Shown: positions 58,457-64,000 of the stretch, piece by piece
How the letters are laid out: the number at the start of each line of letters is the position of its first letter
Position numbering within the stretch: the first letter of the stretch is position 1
Source: Microbulbifer rhizosphaerae
GTDB lineage: Bacteria > Pseudomonadota > Gammaproteobacteria > Pseudomonadales > Cellvibrionaceae
Length of the DNA: 64,000 nucleotides
Reading direction: 5' to 3'
Assembly (NCBI RefSeq): GCF_014191725.1
Contig: NZ_JACHWZ010000005.1
Location: 124,001 to 188,000 of the forward strand
The notes under the pieces: model-generated
Told to the model about the DNA's origin: nothing
Databases searched by the model: none
What the model saw: only the letters and a program-made list of their open reading frames with translations
Position numbers and translations under genes: made by a program

Positions 58457-58717
58457 ATGATTATATTTTCAGTAACAAGAAAAGGGTTTAAGGAGCTTGA
58501 GCCCATAATAAAATCGGGAAAGTATCCGGTATGGATAGGGGGCAACGTTCTTTCAGAGGAGGAAGTAGAGGCAGTTAGAGACGAAAATGTTTCTCTCACA
58601 AATTTTTCTTATCAAATCTACCCAACTGATAAAGAGGCTTTGGAGGAGGCGCTTTGCACAATAGCTGAGCACCACCCAAAAGAGAGAGTTTGGTGTGAGT
58701 GCCAACCCAAAATTTAA
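58457..58717 (+). CDS. cassette 2: small soluble protein, unknown
   Basis: 86 residues, MIIFSVTRKGFKELEPIIKS at the start, then GKYPVWIGGNVLSEEE, with a cysteine pair WCECQ near the end. It is likely a small alpha/beta protein; no family recognised. It starts 8 bp after the attC 1 core and ends inside the attC 2 R'' core, giving a very compact cassette without its own promoter. Lack of a clear Shine-Dalgarno is common in cassette genes. Confidence 0.7.
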   Translation: MIIFSVTRKGFKELEPIIKSGKYPVWIGGNVLSEEEVEAVRDENVSLTNFSYQIYPTDKEALEEALCTIAEHHPKERVWCECQPKI

Positions 58718-58822
58718 CCAGGCCAGGCAGTACGCTCCGGCGCTGCGCGCCTCCGCCGGACGGTCTACGCAATGCGCTTTGCGCAAAAGGCGCTACGGCC
58801 GCCGCTGCTGGCAACGTTAATG
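58712..58822 (+). other. attC recombination site 2
   Basis: R'' ATTTAAC (58712-58718) is the exact complement of the cassette 2 5' core GTTAAAT. R' is GTTAATG (58816-58822). The 111-bp site has a long stem with CCAG..CAG / CTGCTGG arms and an inner ACGCAATGCGCTTTGCGCA hairpin similar to one in attC 7. Confidence 0.78.
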
Positions 58823-59182
58823 GTCATTGAGAATATTAGAATAGCAGCCACCATCATTCTATCGCTCACCGGAAGTAAAGCTTTCGCATGTTCTTGCGGT
58901 GAGTTTCCAACTATTTCTGAACAATATAAATCGGCTGAAATAGTGGTTTTGGCTAAGTTGAAGGCTATCGGTTCCACTACCTTTAAGTGGAAGGTGACCG
59001 AATCAATAAAGGGCGCAAAACCCAAATTTTTAGATGTCGAGCAGGGTCTAACTTCATGTGATCCGCAAATTAAAGACGGCCAAGAATGGTTACTTTTCTT
59101 AAAAGAAAATGAGAGCCCGGTACTGGGTTGGTGTAGTTTTAATCGAAATACCGAGTTCCTTGAAAAAGGTTGGCGCCAATAG
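58820..59182 (+). CDS. cassette 3: exported Cys-rich protein (CSCG N-terminus)
   Basis: 120 residues from ATG 58820, whose first bases are within the attC R' core. A signal peptide (IRIAATIILSLTGSKAFA) is followed by CSCGEFPTISEQYKSAEIVV, then VLAKLK. The N-terminal CxC after cleavage and the beta-rich body (TTFKWKVTESIKG, DGQEWLLFLKE) resemble TIMP/netrin-like (OB-fold) small secreted proteins. A function is not known. The frame is open upstream through the attC but those codons are not genic. Its own attC follows 26 bp after the stop. Confidence 0.68.
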   Translation: MVIENIRIAATIILSLTGSKAFACSCGEFPTISEQYKSAEIVVLAKLKAIGSTTFKWKVTESIKGAKPKFLDVEQGLTSCDPQIKDGQEWLLFLKENESPVLGWCSFNRNTEFLEKGWRQ

Positions 59183-59207
59183 CTGGAAGGCAGTTATTAA
59201 TAATGAC

Positions 59208-59279
59208 CATTAACTTCGCGCCTGTCGCCACCGGGCAGCTTACGCTGGGCTCAGGCTGTCAGTTATAGCAACGTTATAT
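59208..59279 (+). other. attC recombination site 3
   Basis: R'' CATTAAC (59208-59214) is the exact complement of the cassette 3 5' core GTTAATG. R' is GTTATAT (59273-59279). The inner stem is weaker than in other sites (CCTG...CAGG). Confidence 0.68.
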
Positions 59280-59294
59280 CTGTATAGGAACGTT

Positions 59295-59591
59295 ATGAGA
59301 AGCCTAGTTTTCCTATTATTTTTACTTTCGCTTTTAGCCTGTAGCGAAAGGCAAGTGGAGGAGTTCACCTTCAGGAAAACTCTGGAGTATGACCTTGTAA
59401 AATTGTGTGAAGATGATCAAGAATGTGCCGCTGCTGTTAAAGCTCAGATTAAAGGATGTATGGAAATCAGTGAATGGCGTAACTTTCTCAGCAATCAAAA
59501 TGATGAAATAGAGCTGAAGCGATTTACAACAGAGTTCTATGCCTGCATCGTTGATTCTGAAGGAAGCCCGTACTTTGAAACCAATCTATAG
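59295..59591 (+). CDS. cassette 4: small lipoprotein
   Basis: 98 residues. The signal peptide MRSLVFLLFLLSLLAC ends in a lipobox LLAC. The mature part is helical and has three cysteines (LCEDDQEC and GCME) plus a late AC, so disulfides are likely. No family recognised. It starts 15 bp after the attC 3 core and ends just before the attC 4 R'' core. It is same-strand and compact like its neighbours, and AT-rich. Confidence 0.65.
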   Translation: MRSLVFLLFLLSLLACSERQVEEFTFRKTLEYDLVKLCEDDQECAAAVKAQIKGCMEISEWRNFLSNQNDEIELKRFTTEFYACIVDSEGSPYFETNL

Positions 59592-59669
59592 ATATAACCA
59601 AAGTATCAACTACGTGTCTGCGGCGCGGGACAGCCAGGGACGTGGCTTCACTACTGGTACCGGTTATAA
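59592..59669 (+). other. attC recombination site 4
   Basis: R'' ATATAAC (59592-59598) is the exact complement of the cassette 4 5' core GTTATAT. R' is GTTATAA (59663-59669). The inner arms include CCA(A)AGTA / TACTGG. Confidence 0.72.
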
Positions 59670-59693
59670 ACGGCATTATGAGCTACAGGCACC

Positions 59694-60110
59694 ATGATTA
59701 AGTACCTTCTAAGCTTTGCGTTATTAGGGTCTGGTAGCTGTGCTCTAGCAGTTGGGCTTCCAAAGAACACTGAAGTGACTCCTGAAAATGCTGAGATGCT
59801 CTCTATCAAGCTGGCAAAGATGGATTCCGGAAGCTCGGATACCTATCTATATCGACTTGAATTCTCAGACCAACTTGAAGAATGTTCGGCGGGTCGCGTT
59901 CAAACTGCACTGATAAGTGGCGGGAATGAAATCTCAGCCTCATCTATGGATTACCAAGTAGGGAGTTCTAAACCCAGCATATTATTTCACATGCCCACGT
60001 TGGGTTATGACATGGCGGTTACTTTGCAGTATTGCTGTTCTAGCGGGTTTTCGCCCGGATGTAAGAAATCGCTTTCGATACAGTCAGTTAAGAGTTTGGC
60101 ACAGGAATGA
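59694..60110 (+). CDS. cassette 5: exported protein, unknown
   Basis: 138 residues with a signal peptide (IKYLLSFALLGSGSCALA). The mature part is beta-rich (TYLYRLEFSDQLEECSAG, SKPSILFHMPTLGYDMAVTL) and ends with a cysteine cluster YCCSSGFSPGCKK, suggesting disulfides. No family recognised. There is no clear ribosome-binding sequence. Unusually, the stop is about 140 bp before its attC, so this cassette carries extra non-coding DNA, including an AGATCGCG/CGCGATCT hairpin near 60230-60250. Confidence 0.65.
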   Translation: MIKYLLSFALLGSGSCALAVGLPKNTEVTPENAEMLSIKLAKMDSGSSDTYLYRLEFSDQLEECSAGRVQTALISGGNEISASSMDYQVGSSKPSILFHMPTLGYDMAVTLQYCCSSGFSPGCKKSLSIQSVKSLAQE

Positions 60111-60250
60111 AAACTGCTCATGATAATCGCAGGTTAAGCCAGAACCCCAGGCCAATATAAGATATTGCCTCGAGAAATTGAGAGAGATGACTAAAGATCG
60201 TAGAGCCCAAGAGATCTAACGGACAAGGATAGATCGCGCGAAGCCGCGAT

Positions 60251-60301
60251 CTTATAATGCAATGCGCACAATGTAAGCCCAGTCTGATTGCGAACATTAG
60301 G
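60251..60301 (+). other. attC recombination site 5, core-mutated
   Basis: R'' TTATAAT (60251-60257) and R' ATTAGGC (60295-60301) enclose a short stem (GCAAT...ATTGC). Both core triplets depart from the AAC/GTT consensus, to AAT and ATT, which remain complementary. TTATAA still matches the cassette 5 5' end. Confidence 0.5.
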
Positions 60302-60321
60302 CGCCGGAGGAAGGGTACATC

Positions 60322-60858
60322 TTGAGAAGCCACCACTTCTATGTCATCACTGGTGCTTCGGGAGCTGGCAAGTCAACTCTCTTAGCGGCTCTGAGTGAGA
60401 TTGGATATTCAACCGTCCCGGAAGTAGCCCGCGCAGTCATGCGGGAGCAATTGGAATGCAACGGCAGCATCCTTCCTTCGGTTGATCGAACAGTGTTCAT
60501 GGAAGAAGTCCTAGCTCGCAGCGTCCAAGACTACGAAGCGGCTCAATTTTTGAAACCGCCCGTATTCTTTGACCGCGGCATTCCGGAATGGTTACGGTTA
60601 CTGGGCCAGGACGCAACGCCCCGCCATATGGCGGCAGCTCAGTGTCGCTATGCCGATACCGTGCTTTTGGTGGAACCTTGGCAAGAAATTTACGTCTGCG
60701 ACCGCGAGCGTCATGCGAGCTTCGAACGAGCAGCCCGATCTTATGAGCCAACGGTGTCAGCTTATATCGATGCAGGGTATAGGACTTGCGTTATCCCCAA
60801 AGTATCTGTCCAAGAGCGAGTAGCATTTGTTCTTGCTCAAGTAGAAGCGGTCGCCTAA
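60322..60858 (+). CDS. cassette 6: P-loop NTPase (AAA_28-like)
   Basis: 178 residues from TTG 60322, with GGAGGAAGGG upstream. The Walker A motif GASGAGKS is at residues 11-18. Then come GYSTVPEVARAVMREQL and FFDRGIPEWLRLLG, which resemble AAA_28/nucleotide-kinase-like ATPases of unknown substrate, and a lid with CDRERHASFERAAR. It is a cytoplasmic enzyme and a common kind of integron cargo. The stop lies inside the attC 6 R'' core. Probably it gains expression from upstream or from chance promoters. Confidence 0.82.
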   Translation: MRSHHFYVITGASGAGKSTLLAALSEIGYSTVPEVARAVMREQLECNGSILPSVDRTVFMEEVLARSVQDYEAAQFLKPPVFFDRGIPEWLRLLGQDATPRHMAAAQCRYADTVLLVEPWQEIYVCDRERHASFERAARSYEPTVSAYIDAGYRTCVIPKVSVQERVAFVLAQVEAVA

Positions 60859-60906
60859 CAATTCATTCAACCCGCTTCGCGGCTCGACTTAATTCAGACA
60901 TTTGGC
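60853..60906 (+). other. attC recombination site 6 (classic 59-base-element style)
   Basis: GCCTAACAATTCATTCAACC at the left is almost the same as the left end of many resistance-cassette attC sites. An inner CGCTTCGCG stem follows. R' is ATTTGGC (60900-60906), a degenerate core. R'' complements the cassette 6 start TTAGGC. Confidence 0.68.
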
Positions 60907-60928
60907 AGCTCAACGAATGGAGGCTACG

Positions 60929-61333
60929 ATGGCGAAGATTACCGGAATCGGTGGAGTCTTCTTAAAGTCTAAGGGCGATAGCGCCGCACTGGCAGCGTGG
61001 TATCAGACGCACTTGGGCATGCAACTGGAAGACTTTGGCGGCGCCATACTCAAATGGCCGGACGACAAGGCTGAAGACCGAGGCCTCACTGTGTGGCATC
61101 TCGCGGATAAAGACAGTCAATGGTTCAGTCCGAGCGATTCTTCCTTCATGATCAACTACCGCGTCGACAACCTCGATGAAATGCTTGCACAACTGGATGC
61201 GGCCGGTGTGGCAGTGATTGGTGGCCCTGAGTCACATGAGAACGGCAAGTTCGCATGGGTCATGGACCCGGATGGAAACAAGATTGAGCTTTGGGAACCG
61301 ATGCTCTGGGACGACAAGAACAAAGGTGCCTGA
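60929..61333 (+). CDS. cassette 7: VOC-superfamily (glyoxalase/bleomycin-resistance-like) protein
   Basis: 134 residues. The two-half beta-alpha-beta-beta-beta fold typical of VOC enzymes is clear: GGVFLKSKGDSAALAAWYQT, HLGMQLEDFGGAILKW, and FAWVMDPDGNKIELWEP near the end, with the usual metal-site glutamate (E in KIELWEP). It could be a glyoxalase, isomerase or drug-sequestering protein. ATG 60929 has GGAGG 6 nt before it; upstream in-frame starts are less likely. VOC proteins are frequent in integron cassettes. Confidence 0.85.
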   Translation: MAKITGIGGVFLKSKGDSAALAAWYQTHLGMQLEDFGGAILKWPDDKAEDRGLTVWHLADKDSQWFSPSDSSFMINYRVDNLDEMLAQLDAAGVAVIGGPESHENGKFAWVMDPDGNKIELWEPMLWDDKNKGA

Positions 61334-61371
61334 AGTCCTTACCCACGCTGCCTAAAAAATCGCTCTAGTAC

Positions 61372-61453
61372 GCCCAACTGACGCCGCCTGCGCCGGACCC
61401 TACGCTATGCGCTTTGCGCATAGGCAGTGTAGGCAGCCGCTCAGGCGTTATGT
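61372..61453 (+). other. attC recombination site 7
   Basis: R'' GCCCAAC (61372-61378) fits RYYYAAC, and R' GTTATGT (61447-61453) fits the GTT core. The arms CTGA..GCC..GCCTGC and GCAGCCGCTCAG pair, with an inner ATGCGCTTTGCGCAT hairpin shared with attC 2. Complementarity to the cassette 7 5' core is one mismatch short. Confidence 0.72.
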
Positions 61454-61480
61454 CTCCAAGTTACCCACAAAGGAGTTTCA

Positions 61481-61867
61481 ATGAACTACGTACACATCGT
61501 TGCAGTGCTAGCAGTCCTTCAGTTCTTTCTGTTCGGTATTCTGGTTGGACGCGCCAGGGCAACGTATGGAGTTAAGGCTCCCGACACTTCCGGTAACGTC
61601 CACTTTGAGCGTGCTTTTCGCGTACAAATGAATACGCTAGAGCAACTAATCGGTTTTCTTCCCGCCTTGCTCATTGCTGGCCTATATTGGCCAAACGCGA
61701 TAATAGCCAGCATCGGGGTGGTCTATCTGGTTGGCCGATTTCTTTATCGGCAGTTGTATATTTCAGATCCGGCACAACGCGGCGTCGGCTTCCTTCTGAC
61801 AGTCATCCCTACGTTCGTTCTCTTGGCCGCAGCGCTGGTTGGCGCAGCTACCCGATTCGTGGCCTAA
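61481..61867 (+). CDS. cassette 8: MAPEG-family membrane protein
   Basis: 128 residues with four membrane helices, starting MNYVHIVAVLAVLQFFLFGI. The MAPEG signature is visible: FERAFRVQMNTLEQLIGFLP (E-R-x-x-x-x-Q-x-N-x-x-E), then RFLYRQLYISDPAQRG. MAPEG proteins include microsomal glutathione transferases, and bacterial ones are often of unknown substrate. AAGGAG before ATG 61481 is a good ribosome-binding site. Its stop is inside a GCCTAAC core, but the rest of that attC appears truncated at the array end. Confidence 0.85.
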   Translation: MNYVHIVAVLAVLQFFLFGILVGRARATYGVKAPDTSGNVHFERAFRVQMNTLEQLIGFLPALLIAGLYWPNAIIASIGVVYLVGRFLYRQLYISDPAQRGVGFLLTVIPTFVLLAAALVGAATRFVA

Positions 61868-61892
61868 CGATTCGTTCAAGACGAAGCCTCGG
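61862..61892 (+). other. truncated attC at the end of the cassette array
   Basis: GCCTAACGATTCGTTCAAGA is a perfect left half of a standard attC, but no L'/R' half with GTT follows. The array seems to have been cut here. Confidence 0.5.
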
Positions 61893-61965
61893 AGTTCTGC
61901 CACGGCATCTACATTGCTCTCCTCGCGAACATGAGTAAGAGACTGGAGCGCTGACAGACGGGTGT

Positions 61966-61985
61966 GGCCGCCGCTGCCGGCGGCC
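61966..61985 (-). terminator. GC hairpin after the outer-membrane gene
   Basis: GGCCGCCG-CTGC-CGGCGGCC is a perfect 8-bp stem 10 bp past the stop of 61995-62645. No T-run, so termination is uncertain. Confidence 0.35.
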
Positions 61986-61994
61986 GCAGCGGGA

Positions 61995-62645
61995 TCAGAA
62001 ATCCATGCTCAGGGAGAGCGTGGACATGGTGATATCCGCATTGTCGGTGGGGTACAGGGTGTGCTCCAGGGAGTAGGTCCACTGGTCGATCCGCCAGTTG
62101 ATAAAGGCTCCGTAAAAAGCATCCTGCCCGTCTTCGTCCGTGGACAGCAGCTGTGCGGAATCGTCTGCGAGGGTTCCCGAGACCATGTGGGTATAGTCCA
62201 CCCGGGTTTTCGTTTTCCACGCGTGGTAGCCGAGCCGGATGCCGCCGGAATACGGCTTGCTGGTGTCGGTGCTCAGCACCGCGGCCAGGATTCCGGTGGA
62301 GCCGGAAACCTCTGTGCGAAAGGTTTTCGATTCGGAGCCATTCGCTCCCATGATGTATTCGTGTTTGTCCTTGCTTTTGCCGAAGTTGCTGTAGCCTGCT
62401 TCGAAGGCGATATAGTGATTTAGCCGGTAGCCCAGGCTGATGTTTTGCCCTCTCGGGACCTCAAGAGAGACCTCTGCGTCGGTATCCACCTCTTCTTCGA
62501 TCGTGTCGGCGACGAATTCTTCGACCACAATCGCATCCGGATCGACCATTCCATAGCCGGCTTTTACATACCATTTGGGCTCCAGCACCGATGCATTGGC
62601 TGCCGAGGTAAAGATAATGGCCGAGCACAGAATCGCTTTCTTCAT
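61995..62645 (-). CDS. outer-membrane beta-barrel protein
   Basis: 216 residues. A signal peptide (KKAILCSAIIFTSAANA) is followed by VLEPKWYVKAGYGMVDPDA, an acidic loop (EEFVADTIEEEVDTDAEV), and strands such as QNISLGYRLNHYIAFEAGYS, SGGIRLGYHAWKTKTRVDY and a terminal TLSLSMDF ending in phenylalanine. An eight-strand OmpA/OmpW-like barrel is likely; role unknown. GC returns to the chromosomal level here, so it marks host sequence to the right of the cassette array. Confidence 0.75.
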   Translation of the reverse strand: MKKAILCSAIIFTSAANASVLEPKWYVKAGYGMVDPDAIVVEEFVADTIEEEVDTDAEVSLEVPRGQNISLGYRLNHYIAFEAGYSNFGKSKDKHEYIMGANGSESKTFRTEVSGSTGILAAVLSTDTSKPYSGGIRLGYHAWKTKTRVDYTHMVSGTLADDSAQLLSTDEDGQDAFYGAFINWRIDQWTYSLEHTLYPTDNADITMSTLSLSMDF

Positions 62646-62681
62646 TTGTTGTTCCTTCTGGCAGATCCCAGCATAAATAAA

Positions 62682-62707
62682 AAAGCCCCGACGATAACCG
62701 AGGCTCT
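62682..62707 (-). terminator. terminator downstream of the tRNA-like element
   Basis: On the minus strand AGCCTCGG...CGGGGCTTTTTT forms a stem followed by a T-run, 10 bp past the 3' end of the tRNA-like element (62717-62775). It lies upstream of the barrel gene start, so it does not serve that gene. Confidence 0.7.
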
Positions 62708-62716
62708 TCAGAAAAT

Positions 62717-62775
62717 AATGCCCAGAGGCGGAATCGAACCGCAGAGACGGGAATTAACAGTTCTCCAGAATGGGC
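62717..62775 (-). pseudogene. tRNA-Asn(GTT)-like element lacking a D-arm
   Basis: On the minus strand a 5' GCCCA can pair with the 3' TGGGC end. An anticodon-like loop CTGTTAA (GTT, Asn) lies on a GAGAA/TTCCC stem with one mismatch, then a short variable loop and a T-arm TGCGGTTCGATTCCGC. The 5' acceptor strand runs straight into the anticodon stem, with no D-arm, and the 3' end is ATT rather than CCA. The last 22 bp equal the 3' end of the tRNA-Phe gene 310 bp away. Its own terminator follows. Either a tRNA remnant or an unusual tRNA-like RNA. Confidence 0.5.
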
Positions 62776-62988
62776 TGTCGGCTATTTATTGCCAAACTCC
62801 CTTAAAAGTCAATAACTTACCAGCCTGATTAAGAACCTGTTCACAAAGCTATAAACATCCATTCCCAATCAGGGGTGCCCTAATCCTCAGATAAAGTAAT
62901 CCGGGGACAACATTTCACATTGCCCACAGGAGTTAGATATTTTGCGTTGAAACTTGGCGGGAACTTAGCTGCTTTGAAGGACATTAAA
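62776..62988. other. non-coding spacer between tRNA-like element and tRNA-Phe terminator
   Basis: About 210 bp with no gene. It could hold a promoter for the tRNA-like element, but none was convincing. Confidence 0.4.
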
Positions 62989-63020
62989 AAACCCGCGAAA
63001 GCTTACGCTGACGCGGGTTT
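62989..63020 (-). terminator. tRNA-Phe terminator
   Basis: AAACCCGCG and CGCGGGTTT form a 9-bp stem 5 bp past the tRNA 3' end. On the minus strand a T-run (TTTTTTAATG) follows. Confidence 0.8.
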
Positions 63021-63025
63021 GAAAA

Positions 63026-63101
63026 TGGTGCCCAGAGGCGGAATCGAACCACCGACACGGGGATTTTCAATCCCCTGCTCTACCGACTGAGCTATCTGGG
63101 C
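63026..63101 (-). tRNA. tRNA-Phe (GAA anticodon)
   Basis: A 76-nt cloverleaf is readable on the minus strand: acceptor GCCCAGA/TCTGGGC, D-arm GCTC..GAGC, anticodon stem GGGGA/TCCCC with loop TTGAAAA (anticodon GAA), T-arm GGTGG TTCGATT CCGCC, and an encoded CCA end. All standard elements are intact. Confidence 0.97.
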
Positions 63102-63213
63102 CTTGCGCTGTTTCCGGGCTGCCCCGGTGTCGCGAGGCGCGTATTAAACCCGCTCCCCGGGGCCGAGTCAAGCCCTTGATTGCTAAATAGTTTTCTTGGA
63201 AGTGAGCGCTTCC

Positions 63214-63501
63214 TTACTCGCTCTTGCCGCCCTCTTCCGGAGGCACGTAACCCTCGGCCTCGTCGTAGTGTTCGCCGCTCAGGAACTTGCTCATCTGCTC
63301 GGCCAAGTAGGCGCGGGCGGAGGGTTCCATCATGTTCAGGCGCTTTTCGTTGATCAGCAGGGTTTGGTGGGCGAGCCACTCTTTCCAGGCCTTTTGGGAG
63401 ATGTTCTCGAAGACGTCCTGGCCCTTGGGGCCGGGGAAGGGGGGGGCGTCCAGGCCTTCCATTTCCTGTTGGTATTTGCGGCAGAATACGGTTCTGGGCA
63501 T
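63214..63501 (-). CDS. yggX: Fe(2+)-trafficking/oxidative damage protection protein
   Basis: 95 residues. The YggX signature [20 protein letters not shown] (first 20 residues) carries the functional cysteine C7, followed by PPFPGPKGQ and [20 protein letters not shown]. It helps protect Fe-S clusters from oxidation and may carry iron. ATG 63501 is the family start; the frame is open upstream only because of a palindromic repeat. It lies just after mutY, as in E. coli, but separated by a repeat pair. Confidence 0.93.
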   Translation of the reverse strand: MPRTVFCRKYQQEMEGLDAPPFPGPKGQDVFENISQKAWKEWLAHQTLLINEKRLNMMEPSARAYLAEQMSKFLSGEHYDEAEGYVPPEEGGKSE

Positions 63502-63533
63502 GGGGTTCTCCGTTTTTGGTGGGCTCTTCTCCT

Positions 63534-63608
63534 TGTAGGAGCGGCCGTTGGCCGCGATGGTACTGTGGTTCAAACCACCGTTGATCGCGGCCAACGGCCG
63601 CTCCTACA
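63534..63608. repeat. palindromic repeat, family A, overlapping the mutY stop region
   Basis: TGTAGGAGCGGCCGTTGGCC and inverse around about 22 bp. Its right arm reaches the mutY stop codon at 63604-63606, so the last codons of mutY abut the repeat. Confidence 0.9.
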
Positions 63609-64000
63609 AGGAAGGTGCAGGCGAATTGGCGAGCAATGGGGCCTGCAGGGCCAGCAGCTGTTTTGCCAGCTTGACGATCGGGGCCGGCAGGCCCAGTTGC
63701 TGCGCCGCCCGGGGGCGGTTGAGTTGGCGCAGTTTATACCAGCCGCCGCCCGCCTCTGCCACCTGCGCGGGCATTTTCTCCAATCGGACCCACACCGGGG
63801 TGATGTCCAGGTGGAAGTGGGTGAAGGTGTGGCGCAGCGGCGGCAATGTTTGTGTTTCCGCAGCGCGCCATCCGCGTTCCGCCAGCCACTGCCCCGGCTT
63901 CTCCGCCTGCGGCGGGCACCAGAGGCCGCCCCAGATGCCGCTGGGCGGGCGCTGTTCCAGGTAAATCTGTTCCCCGTGTTCGATCAGTAGCATGGTCGAC
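63604..64000 (-). CDS. mutY: A/G-specific adenine glycosylase, C-terminal part (cut by window edge)
   Basis: About 132 visible residues of the MutY C-terminal NUDIX-like domain, which reads 8-oxoguanine opposite adenine. Visible signatures are LLIEHGEQIYLEQRPPSGIW, then GGLWCPPQ, and LPPLRHTFTHFHLDITPVW (the FTHFHL block is typical). The catalytic helix-hairpin-helix and Fe-S cluster parts lie outside the window. The order mutY-yggX matches E. coli. The stop falls at the edge of a palindromic repeat. Confidence 0.9.
   Translation of the reverse strand, partial: STMLLIEHGEQIYLEQRPPSGIWGGLWCPPQAEKPGQWLAERGWRAAETQTLPPLRHTFTHFHLDITPVWVRLEKMPAQVAEAGGGWYKLRQLNRPRAAQQLGLPAPIVKLAKQLLALQAPLLANSPAPSL

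Noticed and set aside
11740..63608. Could the repeated TAGGAGCGGCC palindromes be a CRISPR array or insertion sequences?
   Set aside because: They are dispersed singly or as inverted pairs across 50 kb, have no regular unique spacers, no cas genes and no transposase. They fit REP/BIME-like intergenic repeats.

Overview
The window reads as a chromosomal segment of a GC-rich, Gram-negative marine-type gammaproteobacterium. The best guess is a Microbulbifer-like member of the Cellvibrionales, which is inference without a database search. Supporting signs are the yrfG-hslR-hslO-pckA and mutY-yggX gene neighbourhoods, many lipoprotein and outer-membrane genes, and dozens of palindromic intergenic repeats (TGTAGGAGCGGCC...GGCCGCGATC and relatives).

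Layout. 1-6.9 kb: housekeeping and envelope genes on the minus strand (partial alpha/beta hydrolase, AI-2E/PerM transporter, two tandem M15-like peptidases, alpha/beta hydrolase, pckA, hslO). 7.0-9.2 kb: an AT-richer divergent pair (membrane-anchored AraC regulator and a membrane protein). 9.2-13.2 kb: DUF4124 protein, Deg-type protease, hslR, yrfG, lysoplasmalogenase. 13.3-16.6 kb (plus strand): cysK, cysQ and small genes. 16.7-18.3 kb: a DUF2946/outer-membrane pair bracketed by near-identical repeats. 18.4-26.0 kb: a MoxR operon (DUF975-like, RDD, SpoIIM, DUF4129, DUF4350, MoxR, DUF58).

27.3-36.7 kb (minus): an ExbB/ExbD/ExbD/AgmX-PglI motor with three TPR envelope proteins, strongly reminiscent of the myxobacterial AglRQS-Glt machine. 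36.8-43.5 kb (minus): ApbE flavin transferase, a Tat-exported DUF1501 protein and two c-type cytochromes. 43.6-49.8 kb (plus): an HzsA-related dihaem lipoprotein, SH3/barrel protein, outer-membrane barrel, TlpA thioredoxin, DUF4266 and DUF3570. DUF3570 carries a D-M-I-S-G-A-S stretch that fits the ApbE flavinylation consensus. Then yajL and a DUF4336 gene.

51.5-57.0 kb: a lower-GC four-gene redox operon (FAD/NADPH monooxygenase, FMN alpha-hydroxyacid dehydrogenase, membrane-anchored cytochrome P450, haem-oxygenase-like diiron oxidase). It is preceded by a 22-codon ORF and bracketed by two copies, one decayed, of the DUF4336 5' region. It looks like an acquired, possibly undescribed small-molecule pathway.

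57.9-61.9 kb: an integron cassette array without an integrase (CALIN). Eight promoter-poor small genes lie on one strand, separated by attC sites. In most cassettes the R'' core is the exact reverse complement of the cassette's own 5' end. 62.0-64.0 kb: outer-membrane barrel gene, a D-armless tRNA-Asn-like element with its own terminator, tRNA-Phe(GAA), yggX and the 3' part of mutY.
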